Positions 17,107-25,160 of a stretch of DNA of 64,000 bases are shown piece by piece. Location: contig JAFYQQ010000014.1 of assembly GCA_017559845.1 (NCBI GenBank), forward strand, positions 62,001 through 126,000, read 5' to 3'. The translations under genes were made by a program, and so were the position numbers. This DNA comes from Bacteroidaceae bacterium. Lineage in GTDB: Bacteria; Bacteroidota; Bacteroidia; Bacteroidales; Bacteroidaceae. The notes below the pieces were generated by a model, which had not been told where the DNA came from, searched no databases, and worked only from the letters and a program-made list of their open reading frames with translations. How positions within the stretch are numbered: position 1 is the stretch's first letter; each line of letters opens with the position of its first letter.

Positions 17107-19032
17107 TTATTCAATGGCCAACCAGCCGGCATGCCATCCCATGAGCAGGGGGATGGTGACAATCATTTCGCCGTCTTTCCAGCTGGTGGGCAACTTTAGG
17201 TCTTTATTATCGGCCGTTTTCCAGGTAACTTTGGTATGCTCTCCGTTTGGGCAATTGCGCAGGCGGAGCACAATGTCCTCTTCTTTGGAAATGCTGCAGT
17301 TGAGCAGGGTTACGGAGCGCAGCTTGCCGGCGGTGTCTATGCGAGGAACGATAGTCATTTGGTCGGCATGCTGGGCAAAGACGGTCATCTGGCCAAAGGA
17401 TAGCCAGTCCAGAATAGAGAGCAGGTTGAGGCGTTGGCGGGTATTGATGTCTGTGGTATATGTGGGGATTACGGCCAATCGTTTTCCGCTCTTGCCGTTG
17501 AAACACTGCACGTTTTGTAGCGGGGAGGGTGTTTCCAATGGGGTCAGTTGCAGGTCTAACCCTCTTACGGTAAGGGTGTTCCATGCATGCTGGTCGAGCA
17601 GCAGGTTGCGTGTTTTCAGCAGGTTGAGCATTTCCTCGTCCGGTGTGCCGCTGATGGCCTCGGCGTCCATTAGGGTGGCGGTGGTGAGGCGGCTTTCGGG
17701 TGCAAAGGGTATGCCCAACGTGGCCAACTGGTTGATGATGTCGTTGGCGCCGGTTTTTGTCCATGCAAAGGGGGCTTCACCTGGGCGTATGTTTCGGCAG
17801 ACGTGATTGGGGCTGATGTAGGCATCGATGCCTGTTGGTTCGGAGCCTTGGTTGAAGGCGGCAAATTCCTTGAATGTTCGGTTGTGGTTGTGAAGGGCCT
17901 TGAAGTAATGGCTGGCATACCAGTCCATGCTTTCCTGGGCGCTACAGATAATGGCATAGGACATTTGCGTGCCGCCCAATGCCAAGTAGAACAGCGTTTC
18001 GCTACAGATGCCCAGTGGCGACTTGCCGGTGGACTTGTGCAGATAGCCTTCAATCTCGGGCGAAATGTCTGTGATGCCTTCTTTCAGGCGGCGTATTTGG
18101 CGTGCGATGTCATAGCCCTTGCCAATCATTCCGCGCGGTTCATGGTCGTTATAGAAGCCGTGTCCAGGGCGTGAGGCGGGTTCAATGCCTGTTTCGTCCT
18201 TCATGGCTTGGAAAATCTTGTTCCAGTCCCACCCTTCCACCAGTTCGCGATGGAAACCAGTGTGTTGCAATCCCATTTGCGTGTGTGGGGACACCTTGTG
18301 TACTTGGTGCGAAATGGCGCGTGCAACGCCAGCCAATCCTTCCTGCGAGAAGGCAATCCATTGCTGGCGAAGTAGTCCATTTCTGCTGTTTCCAATCAGG
18401 GCTTCTGTAAGGCTTTCGCGAGTGTAGGCGGTTTGGTGTTTCTGGTTGAAGAGGTTGAGGCAATGTTCGCAAAAACAGATAAATGGGGCAGGGGAGTGAG
18501 CGACCAAGCGCAGGTCGTCGTCGAGCAGTAATGTACTTGGGGCAACCGCTTCGGCATAGAGGGCGCAAATCTCGCTTATGCGTTGTAAAAATGCCGTGTC
18601 GCGCGGACAGCTTTGCAGAGGGTCGGTTGCGCCGTTGTATCCGGCCATGGTGTTCCATTTCAGTGGTTCCATGTGAAAGTCGCCGGGAATGCCCGGATGT
18701 CCGATGGTGACTGCCTGAATGGAGGTTTCTATGCCCAGGGAGCGTATCTTTTCGGCGGCGTTTCTCATGTATTCTGCTTCTTGCCTGTGTTTTTTCAGGT
18801 CAAAATGTGTGTAAGTGATGCAGAACCATACTTCATCGCAGGCAGAGGGGTATTTCTTGAAGGCTTCTGTCAGGTTGTTTGTCAGCGTTGTGTCCAAATG
18901 GTGTTCTGGCCACAGCCGGATAATGGACTTGAAGTTGTTCTGTTCTGTCTTGTGTTCGTCAGCTTGATGCTGCTGGCATCCGGAAACGGAAAAAAGCAGA
19001 AGGGAAAGGATGAGAAGGATGTGTTTTTTCAT
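17107..19032 (-). CDS. Lipoprotein with glycoside hydrolase-like TIM-barrel features
   Basis: A 641-residue lipoprotein; I start at the ATG at 19032, which gives the signal MKKHILLILSLLLFSVSGC with the lipid-anchor Cys at residue 19. The central region looks like a TIM-barrel carbohydrate enzyme of the GH42-like type: EVWFCITYTHFDL, STLLLDDDLRLVAH, FCEHCLNLFNQ (a CxxC pair as in GH42-related enzymes), MGLQHTG, and DISPEIEGYLHKSTG with possible acidic catalytic residues. The last about 150 residues are beta-rich. I do not recognise a numbered family and the substrate is unknown. It is flanked by the TTTACAT array downstream and lies next to an OmpA lipoprotein gene on the same strand. Confidence 0.55.
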   Translation of the reverse strand: MKKHILLILSLLLFSVSGCQQHQADEHKTEQNNFKSIIRLWPEHHLDTTLTNNLTEAFKKYPSACDEVWFCITYTHFDLKKHRQEAEYMRNAAEKIRSLGIETSIQAVTIGHPGIPGDFHMEPLKWNTMAGYNGATDPLQSCPRDTAFLQRISEICALYAEAVAPSTLLLDDDLRLVAHSPAPFICFCEHCLNLFNQKHQTAYTRESLTEALIGNSRNGLLRQQWIAFSQEGLAGVARAISHQVHKVSPHTQMGLQHTGFHRELVEGWDWNKIFQAMKDETGIEPASRPGHGFYNDHEPRGMIGKGYDIARQIRRLKEGITDISPEIEGYLHKSTGKSPLGICSETLFYLALGGTQMSYAIICSAQESMDWYASHYFKALHNHNRTFKEFAAFNQGSEPTGIDAYISPNHVCRNIRPGEAPFAWTKTGANDIINQLATLGIPFAPESRLTTATLMDAEAISGTPDEEMLNLLKTRNLLLDQHAWNTLTVRGLDLQLTPLETPSPLQNVQCFNGKSGKRLAVIPTYTTDINTRQRLNLLSILDWLSFGQMTVFAQHADQMTIVPRIDTAGKLRSVTLLNCSISKEEDIVLRLRNCPNGEHTKVTWKTADNKDLKLPTSWKDGEMIVTIPLLMGWHAGWLAIE

Positions 19033-19110
19033 ATTTTTTTGGGGATTAAGGGGAAAAGTCACCCCCTTTTGTCTGGTATTTGGGGGTGACTAAGGAATGT
19101 TTTTTATGCC

Positions 19111-19932
19111 TTACTCCTGTAACATTTGGAACAGTTTGTCCAGTTTGGGCGCCATGATGATTTCGGTACGGCGGTTGCGTGCGCGGCCTTCGGCGGTGTT
19201 GTTGTCGTCTATGGGCTTGAATTCTCCGCGTCCGCAGGGTTGTATCTGCATGGGGCTTACGCCGTAGACCTCGGTCAGTATGCGTACCACACTGGTGGCG
19301 CGGATTACGCTTAGGTCCCAATTGTCTTTATAGACGGCGGTCTTGATGGGCTTGCTGTCCGTGTGTCCTTCAATGTAGACGTCTATGTCTGTCTGTCGGT
19401 TCAGCACCTCTGCCAGTTTGCCAAGGGCGTTTCTGCCCAGTTCGTTCACCACAGCCTTGCCCGATTCGAAGAGCAGTTTGTCGCTCATGGCCACATATAC
19501 CTTTCCGCCTTCCTCTCTGACGGTAAGGTCCTCGCTGCTGAAACCGAGCAGGGCGTCCTTGACGCTGCCCAGCAGGTTTTTCACCTTTTGGTTCTGCTCA
19601 TTGATGATGCTTTCCAACTGGCGGATGGTTTTCTCGCGTTCGCTGAGCGAGGCGTTCAGCTTTTGGTTTTCCGAGAGGTTGGTGTTGAGCATGGCCTGAT
19701 ACTGGCGTATGGCATCGCGCAGGTTTGTGGTGTCCTGCAACATGGCCTCCAAGTGGGCGCTGAGGTTGGCCACGTCAATGCGCGAGCCTTCCAACAGATC
19801 AGCAAGGCTGTCTCGACTGTAAAGTGCGCCGTAGCGACCGGCTTCGGCAATCTCGTACTTTTTTCGGCTCACCAGGCATGAACTCAGTGCCAAACTGGCT
19901 GCAATGATGAGCGGGAGTGCTGGTTTTCGCAT
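19111..19932 (-). CDS. OmpA-family lipoprotein with coiled coil
   Basis: A 273-residue outer-membrane lipoprotein. The start at 19932 gives the signal MRKPALPLIIAASLALSSC with the lipobox Cys at residue 19. Residues about 30-125 form a predicted coiled coil (heptads in the LSENQKLNASLSEREKTIRQ region). Residues about 140-265 are an OmpA C-terminal peptidoglycan-binding domain with VYIEGHTDSKPI, NWDLSVIRATSVVRIL and AEGRARNRRTEII, including the Asp and Arg that bind diaminopimelate. The likely role is tethering the outer membrane to peptidoglycan. The 150 bases upstream show no recognisable promoter. Confidence 0.9.
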   Translation of the reverse strand: MRKPALPLIIAASLALSSCLVSRKKYEIAEAGRYGALYSRDSLADLLEGSRIDVANLSAHLEAMLQDTTNLRDAIRQYQAMLNTNLSENQKLNASLSEREKTIRQLESIINEQNQKVKNLLGSVKDALLGFSSEDLTVREEGGKVYVAMSDKLLFESGKAVVNELGRNALGKLAEVLNRQTDIDVYIEGHTDSKPIKTAVYKDNWDLSVIRATSVVRILTEVYGVSPMQIQPCGRGEFKPIDDNNTAEGRARNRRTEIIMAPKLDKLFQMLQE

Positions 19933-20080
19933 ATTTTTTCTAGATTGATGGTTCTTGATGCATTTATTTTTCGGCCTTAAATGTCCGAATCCCAGTGTGT
20001 AAAGCATATTTCAGACGCGCTGAGAATCTCGTATTTTTCCTCGTTCCTTACAAAGGGCGGGAATTCCGCACGCAAAAGTC

Positions 20081-20977
20081 TCAGAAATATCGGGTCTCTG
20101 TGCCCAGGATGTCGCTCAGCAGCAAATTGCAGAGACGGCTTGTGCCCAGACGGAACAGTTGGTTGTTGAGCCACTCTGTGCCCAGCACTTCCTTCACAAT
20201 GGTATAGTAGACCAGTGCGTCGAACACGGTGTTGAGTCCGCCTGCGGGTTTGAAACCGATGCGGATGCCGGTCTTGTCATAATATTCCTTTATGGCTTGG
20301 CACATGACATAGGCTGCCTGTGGTGTGGCGGCGGGCGATTCCTTTCCGGTGCTGGTCTTTATGTAGTCGGCTCCGGAATACATGGCCAGGATGCTGGCTT
20401 TCTTGATGGCAGAGGCAGAGGGGAGCAGTCCGGTTTCCAGAATGACCTTCAGGGCGTGTTCGCCACACACGGCCTTTATCTCGCTGATCTCATCGCATAC
20501 GCTTTCATAGTCGCCGTTGAGGAATTTGCCCACGCTCATGACCATGTCAATCTCTGTGGCACCGTCTTTAATGGCCAGCGCTGTCTCTATGGTCTTTACC
20601 TCCAGCAAGGCTTGCGAAGAAGGGAAATTGCCGCTTACACAAGCCACTTCAACACCTTCTACCTCCAGGCTTTGGCTTACGATGCTGGCGTAGCATGGAT
20701 AGACGCAGATGGTGGCTACATGGGGCAGGGCAGGGTAGTCCTCGTCAAACTGGTTTACGCATTCGGTGAGGCGGAGTATGCTTTCTTCGCTGTCCGTTGT
20801 TTTCAGTGAGGTCAGTTCCACACAGCTCAGGAGGAATTTCTTTACCTCGGGTGTGTTGTTTTCAGCCACTTTATCGCGGATAATTTGTTCCACTTTGGCT
20901 GAGATTGCCTCGTCATTCAGGCTGGTGTTGTAGAGTGACAACGCCTGTTCATACTTGTTCTGTTCGTTTTCTATCAT
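20081..20977 (-). CDS. deoC: Deoxyribose-phosphate aldolase
   Basis: Cytosolic class I aldolase splitting 2-deoxyribose 5-phosphate into acetaldehyde and glyceraldehyde 3-phosphate. The Schiff-base lysine is in GADYIKTSTGK. EIDMVMSVGKFLNGDYE, LKVILETGLLP and RIGFKPAGGLNT are family motifs. At 298 residues it has an N-terminal extension of about 60 residues compared with the E. coli enzyme, as in the longer class of bacterial DeoC. It overlaps mazG by 4 bases, indicating translational coupling at the end of the mnmG-to-deoC run. Confidence 0.95.
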   Translation of the reverse strand: MIENEQNKYEQALSLYNTSLNDEAISAKVEQIIRDKVAENNTPEVKKFLLSCVELTSLKTTDSEESILRLTECVNQFDEDYPALPHVATICVYPCYASIVSQSLEVEGVEVACVSGNFPSSQALLEVKTIETALAIKDGATEIDMVMSVGKFLNGDYESVCDEISEIKAVCGEHALKVILETGLLPSASAIKKASILAMYSGADYIKTSTGKESPAATPQAAYVMCQAIKEYYDKTGIRIGFKPAGGLNTVFDALVYYTIVKEVLGTEWLNNQLFRLGTSRLCNLLLSDILGTETRYF

Positions 20978-21297
20978 GCTAATTTCGGATTGTTTTTGTG
21001 TCTGTCTTTGTCTCGCCCGGTCTTCTTTTCAAAAGACTTTTCAAGGGCTTCTGTCAGGTTTGTGCCGGTCTGGTTGGCAATGCAGAGCAGCACCCAAAGC
21101 ACGTCGGCCATCTCTTCTCCAAGGTCGGCCTTTTCACCTTCCTTGAAACTCTGTTCGCCATATTTGCGCGCCATTATGCGCGCCAGTTCGCCCACTTCTT
21201 CGGTAAGGATGGCCATGTTGGTAAGTTCGTTGAAATACCTTACGCCGTACTGCTTTATCCACGCATCCACGCGCTCCTGTGCTTCCTGTATTGTCAT
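20974..21297 (-). CDS. MazG-like nucleotide pyrophosphohydrolase
   Basis: A 107-residue all-alpha NTP pyrophosphohydrolase with the metal-binding pattern EEVGELAR then GEEMADVLWVLLCIAN (E-x-x-E and E-x-x-D helices). It is a single-domain member and probably hydrolyses abnormal or (d)NTPs; the precise substrate is not readable. It overlaps deoC by ATGA and lies 12 bases after the 93-residue membrane gene. Confidence 0.9.
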   Translation of the reverse strand: MTIQEAQERVDAWIKQYGVRYFNELTNMAILTEEVGELARIMARKYGEQSFKEGEKADLGEEMADVLWVLLCIANQTGTNLTEALEKSFEKKTGRDKDRHKNNPKLA

Positions 21298-21309
21298 GGA
21301 GATGTCTGT

Positions 21310-21591
21310 TTAAAACAGCTGAAAATGTGTGTTAAGCAACTCTATTCCCCATACCACAATAACAATAATGAACACTCCTGATGCTAAAAGGTAGGCCGCC
21401 AGGCGTAGCGTGTTCTCTTTCTTGTCTGTGCGGTTCCGGTAGAGACGATAGCTTTCTCCGGCCAGAACGATGGCTATTAGTAGACAAAGCGGAAAGGTGA
21501 TTTCGCCCCATAAAACAGGTAAAAAAGCGATTCCGGCAATCAAACAGAACCAGCTCCATAAGCTTTCTCCTTTGCTCTTTTTGTTTTCCAT
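21310..21591 (-). CDS. Small membrane protein, paralogue of the adjacent 148-residue protein
   Basis: A 93-residue protein with three hydrophobic segments (about 13-30, 32-45 and 66-88) and a charged loop YRLYRNRTDKKEN. The first nine residues, MENKKSKGE, are identical to those of the gene just upstream. Both end in HFQLF or YFQLF, so they descend from one gene. No function is recognised. Both sit between dtd and mazG, which I would expect to be neighbours in related genomes. Confidence 0.65.
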   Translation of the reverse strand: MENKKSKGESLWSWFCLIAGIAFLPVLWGEITFPLCLLIAIVLAGESYRLYRNRTDKKENTLRLAAYLLASGVFIIVIVVWGIELLNTHFQLF

Positions 21592-21636
21592 AATGCTTTG
21601 TTTTTTTATCCGTATGAAGAATGTAAGGATGCCTGT

Positions 21637-22083
21637 TTAAAATAACTGAAAGTATCTGATTATTAAAACTATCGATAAGATAATGACATACATTGCATAC
21701 ATCCGTAATTTGTCTGATTTTCTGCGTGAATGATAAAAACGATAGGCTTCTCCTGTCAGAACCATGGCAAATCCAGTACCGATCACAAGGGGGGCGCTGA
21801 CTAAAACACCAATACAAACGATGATTGGACCTAATTCAAAGAGGTAGGTTGAAATGATTTCTCCTTTAATATTTTTTTTACCCAAAATCGCCCCCATCGC
21901 CAGCAGCACGCGTACCTTTTTGTGGAAATGATAAAAACGGTAGGCTCCTACTGTCAGAATCATGACTACTCCAGTAAGAAACACTGGTCTTATAAGACAG
22001 AAACCACCGACAAGCATGGTGATTAGGCCTAATCTTATGAGGTTGTCAGAAATGATTTCTCCTTTGCTCTTTTTGTTTTCCAT
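21637..22083 (-). CDS. Membrane protein made of two fused copies of the 93-residue type
   Basis: A 148-residue protein. Residues 1-66 start MENKKSKGEII and contain YRFYHFHKK. Residues 68-148 start GKKNIKGEII and contain YRFYHSRRK, then a further hydrophobic stretch ending RYFQLF. The first half lacks the third membrane segment, and the second half lacks an ATG at its homologous start. A deletion between two tandem genes, producing a single fused frame, explains both. Function is unknown. Confidence 0.65.
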   Translation of the reverse strand: MENKKSKGEIISDNLIRLGLITMLVGGFCLIRPVFLTGVVMILTVGAYRFYHFHKKVRVLLAMGAILGKKNIKGEIISTYLFELGPIIVCIGVLVSAPLVIGTGFAMVLTGEAYRFYHSRRKSDKLRMYAMYVIILSIVLIIRYFQLF

Positions 22084-22100
22084 AATCTTTTGTTTTGTGG

Positions 22101-22553
22101 TTATTCTTTATTCTTTGTGTCCATACAGATGGTTACGGGGCCATCGTTCAACAGTTCCACTTTCATGTCTGCACCGAATTCTCCAGTCCCAACGGGGCGT
22201 CCCATGGCTGTGGAAAGGGTGGAGACGAAGGATTCGTAAAGAGGGACGGCAGTTTCGTGTCCGGCAGCTCTGATCCAGCTGGGGCGGTTGCCTTTCTTGT
22301 AGCTTGCCATCAGGGTAAACTGGCTGACAACGATTATATTTCCGTTGGCATCCAGTATGTTACGGTTCATTACGCCGTTTTCGTCATCAAAAATGCGGAG
22401 GTTCACTATCTTGTGTACCAGCCAGTCAATGTCTTCCTGGCTGTCTTCGTTGCAGATGCCGAGAAGAATCAGGTAACCTTTCTCAATGCTGCTTTTTACC
22501 GAACCTTCAATGGTTACGCTGGCGTGGGATACGCGTTGAATGACTGCTTTCAT
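22101..22553 (-). CDS. dtd: D-aminoacyl-tRNA deacylase
   Basis: Removes D-amino acids mischarged on tRNA. At 150 residues it has normal length. Family motifs are MKAVIQRVSHASV at the N terminus, VVSQFTLMASYKKGNRPS in the middle (the SQFTL active-site segment) and the substrate-discriminating VELLNDGPVTI loop near the C terminus. The start ATG is unambiguous. It lies 90 bases downstream of uvrC and probably belongs to the same transcription run. Confidence 0.96.
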   Translation of the reverse strand: MKAVIQRVSHASVTIEGSVKSSIEKGYLILLGICNEDSQEDIDWLVHKIVNLRIFDDENGVMNRNILDANGNIIVVSQFTLMASYKKGNRPSWIRAAGHETAVPLYESFVSTLSTAMGRPVGTGEFGADMKVELLNDGPVTICMDTKNKE

Positions 22554-22574
22554 TGTCTTGTGCTAACTTTTGCA

Positions 22575-22582
22575 CAAAGTTA
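22575..22582 (-). promoter_or_regulatory. Possible -7 box before dtd
   Basis: The minus strand reads TAACTTTG, an exact TAnnTTTG match 22 bases upstream of the dtd start. There is no clear -33 element, so dtd may have its own weak promoter in addition to read-through from uvrC. Confidence 0.35.
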
Positions 22583-22643
22583 CATTATTTATTTTATATA
22601 ACACATGTCCGAGGCTGTTTTTTATGCCCCTTTTTAAGCTTTT

Positions 22644-24527
22644 TTATGGCTCTTCTGTCCTTAATAGTGCATTGGCGCTGCCTGTGTCCGTTGGAGCATG
22701 GAAATGGCTGTATATAATGGCGGCTTTGGACTTACCTATGCGCTCTTCCAATGCGGAAAGTTCTGCTTCGGCAATGCGCTTTACGCTCTTAAACTCCTTC
22801 AGCAAGGTGGCTTTTGTCTTAGGTCCGATACCGTTTATGGTGTCCAGCTCGCTTGCAATTTGGTGCTTGCTTCTCTTCTCCCGATGGAAAGTGATGGCAT
22901 AGCGGTGTACCTCTTCCTGTATGCTTACAAGTAGTCTGAAAAGGGTACTGTCTGGCTTAGTTCCGATGGTTCTGGGAGGGAATCCGAAGAGCAGTTCGTG
23001 GGTGCGGTGTTTGTCGTCTTTTGCCAGTCCGGCAATGGGGATATCCAAGCCTAATTCGTCTTCAACCACTTGTCTTACGCACTCCATTTGTCCCTTTCCA
23101 CCGTCCGTGATGATGAGGTCGGGTAGGGGAGATTCCTCGCTTATGGCGCGACTGTATCTGCGTCGTACCACCTCCTGCATGCTTGCGTAATCGTCCGCTC
23201 CTTCCACGGTTTTGATGATGTATCGCCGATAATCTGCCTTGCTGGGCTTGCATTTCTTGAATACGATACAGCCGGCTACAGCGTCAGTTCCACTTATGTT
23301 ACTGTTGTCGAAACATTCAATTTGCATGGGCAAACGGTCCAGTTGAAGCGCTTCTTGAAGCTCTTTCATCAGTCTTACGCTCTTTTGTTCTGGGTTGAGC
23401 TTGTCCATCTGGTTCTGCTTGTCTTTCTTGTATTGCAGCACGTTCAGTCTGCTTAGTTCCAAAAGCTTCTTCTTGTCTCCCTTAATGGGGATGGTTTGTG
23501 TTACACCCTCTAATTGAAGTTCCACGGGGAACGGAACGATAATTTCCTTAGAATCACTGCCGTAACGGCTTCTTATTTCACCTATTCCTATAATAAGGAG
23601 TTCTTCGGCAGTTTCGTCCAGACGTTTGGTCAGTTCAAAGGTAAATGCCTGGTTAATGCATCCGTTTGTAACGTGCAGATAGTTGATATATGCAGTCTGC
23701 TTGTTTTCTTCGATGTTGAATACATCCACCGATTTCAGCGTATTGCTAACTACCTCGCTCTTGCTTCTGTATTTTTCCAGAAGCATGTATTTTTTCTTTA
23801 TGATTTCAGCTTCTTCAAACCGCATTTCCTGTGCCAGTTCGCTCATTTCGTCCATTAGTTTCCGTTGCAGCCAAGCGGTGTTTCCTTTCAGGATCTCTTT
23901 TGCTTCACTGATGTACCCCATATATGTTTCTCTGCTTTCCCATCCTCGGCACGGGGCTTTACAGTTTTTTATATGGTATTCCAGGCATTCCTTGTGCTTT
24001 CCGCAAGCAATGCTTTCTGCGGTTATTACATCGCGGCACGAACGTAACGGATAAAGGTTTTTTAGCAGTTCCAGAATGTTGTTCAGGGTGGGGATGTGGC
24101 TGTACGGGCCAAAATATGTGCCCATTCTACGGTCAATCTTGCGTGTTTGGAATATCCTGGGCAAGTATTCGTTGGTAATACAGATGCTGGGATATGTTTT
24201 TCCGTCTTTAAGTAAAATATTGTATCTGGGATTCCATTTCTTTATCAAGTTGTTCTCAAGCAAAAGAGCGTCTTCTTCCGTTTTGACCACAATATACTTG
24301 ATGTCTCTGATTTTGCTCACAAGAATCGCGGTTTTCCTGCTTTGGTGTTCTTTGCTGAAATAAGAATACACCCTACGCTTCAGGTTTTTGGCTTTTCCCA
24401 CATAGATAATAGTGCCGGTTTCATCAAGATATTGATAACAGCCTGGGCATTCTGGAAGGTTAAGCACAATGTTCTTAAGTTGCGCTTCAATCTTTTCTTT
24501 CTCATTTCTTGCTTCTTCTTTCTCCAT
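22644..24527 (-). CDS. uvrC: Excinuclease ABC subunit C
   Basis: Makes the dual incisions in nucleotide excision repair with UvrA and UvrB. 627 residues, full length. The GIY-YIG domain is near residues 25-100 (CPGCYQYLDETGTIIYVGKA, with the Arg and Glu helix after it). A Cys-containing linker, a UVR-like helix pair (about 215-245), the RNase H-like C-terminal nuclease (IECFDNSNISGTDAVAG, LIITDGGKGQ) and terminal helix-hairpin-helix motifs (INGIGPKTKATLL) follow in the standard order. The apt terminator lies just upstream, so uvrC may start its own transcript. Confidence 0.97.
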   Translation of the reverse strand: MEKEEARNEKEKIEAQLKNIVLNLPECPGCYQYLDETGTIIYVGKAKNLKRRVYSYFSKEHQSRKTAILVSKIRDIKYIVVKTEEDALLLENNLIKKWNPRYNILLKDGKTYPSICITNEYLPRIFQTRKIDRRMGTYFGPYSHIPTLNNILELLKNLYPLRSCRDVITAESIACGKHKECLEYHIKNCKAPCRGWESRETYMGYISEAKEILKGNTAWLQRKLMDEMSELAQEMRFEEAEIIKKKYMLLEKYRSKSEVVSNTLKSVDVFNIEENKQTAYINYLHVTNGCINQAFTFELTKRLDETAEELLIIGIGEIRSRYGSDSKEIIVPFPVELQLEGVTQTIPIKGDKKKLLELSRLNVLQYKKDKQNQMDKLNPEQKSVRLMKELQEALQLDRLPMQIECFDNSNISGTDAVAGCIVFKKCKPSKADYRRYIIKTVEGADDYASMQEVVRRRYSRAISEESPLPDLIITDGGKGQMECVRQVVEDELGLDIPIAGLAKDDKHRTHELLFGFPPRTIGTKPDSTLFRLLVSIQEEVHRYAITFHREKRSKHQIASELDTINGIGPKTKATLLKEFKSVKRIAEAELSALEERIGKSKAAIIYSHFHAPTDTGSANALLRTEEP

Positions 24528-24552
24528 ATTTTAACGAATAAACTGTGGCAAA

Positions 24553-24583
24553 ATAAAAAAAAATCCGCAAAGAGCGGATTTTA
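24553..24583 (-). terminator. Intrinsic terminator at the end of apt
   Basis: On the minus strand AATCCGC, TCTTT, GCGGATT form a 7-8 bp stem followed by eight T residues. The hairpin overlaps the apt stop codon and separates apt from uvrC. Confidence 0.8.
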
Positions 24584-25111
24584 AATTCGTATCAATGTTT
24601 CAATCTCAACACCATCGTCAAACTGGTCTCTTCCATGCAGACCTTTAATTCTTAGTTCTATGATGAAACCAATATATACTTTCTTCGGATTGAATTGTCT
24701 TACCAGATTATAGGCGGCCTTCATGCTTCCACCTGTAGCCAAGAGGTCGTCATGAATAAGAACCGTGTCATCGTAAGAAATGGCATCCGTATGGATTTCT
24801 ATCGTGTCTTCGCCGTATTCCTTCATGTATGATTCTTTCTTTGTTTCCGCTGGTAGCTTCCCTGGCTTTCTGCACATGACGAATCCTGCATTTAGTTTTA
24901 TGGCTAATGCAGCGCCAACAACGAAGCCACGACTTTCAATACCTACTACTTTAGTGATTCCTTTGTCTTTGTATTTCTCATACAGCTCGTTGACCATAAT
25001 CTGGAGGCATTCTGCATCCTTATATAGTGTGCTCACGTCCTTAAACTGAATCCCTGGAATGGGGAAGTCTGGTACGTTTCTCAAGTTTTTAAGAAGTGTT
25101 TCGTTGTTCAT
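24581..25111 (-). CDS. apt: Adenine phosphoribosyltransferase
   Basis: Purine salvage enzyme converting adenine and PRPP to AMP. 176 residues from the ATG at 25111, which gives the typical start MNNETLLKNLRNVPDFP; a longer frame would run into the parS site and mnmG stop. PRPP-binding loop VLIHDDLLATGGSM, GIESRGFVVGAALA and the flexible loop KKESYMKEYG are as expected. A hairpin terminator coincides with the stop codon. Confidence 0.96.
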   Translation of the reverse strand: MNNETLLKNLRNVPDFPIPGIQFKDVSTLYKDAECLQIMVNELYEKYKDKGITKVVGIESRGFVVGAALAIKLNAGFVMCRKPGKLPAETKKESYMKEYGEDTIEIHTDAISYDDTVLIHDDLLATGGSMKAAYNLVRQFNPKKVYIGFIIELRIKGLHGRDQFDDGVEIETLIRI

Positions 25112-25144
25112 TCTCAGTGTTTTATATTTAAAGTGTTTAAGACT

Positions 25145-25160
25145 TGTTTCACGTGAAACC
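25145..25160. promoter_or_regulatory. parS centromere-like site
   Basis: TGTTTCACGTGAAACC matches the widely conserved ParB-binding consensus TGTTNCACGTGAAACA at all but the last base. It is located between mnmG and apt, one base from the mnmG stop codon. ParB-parS sites cluster near replication origins, and mnmG (gidA) is often origin-proximal, so the context supports a functional site. Confidence 0.8.
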
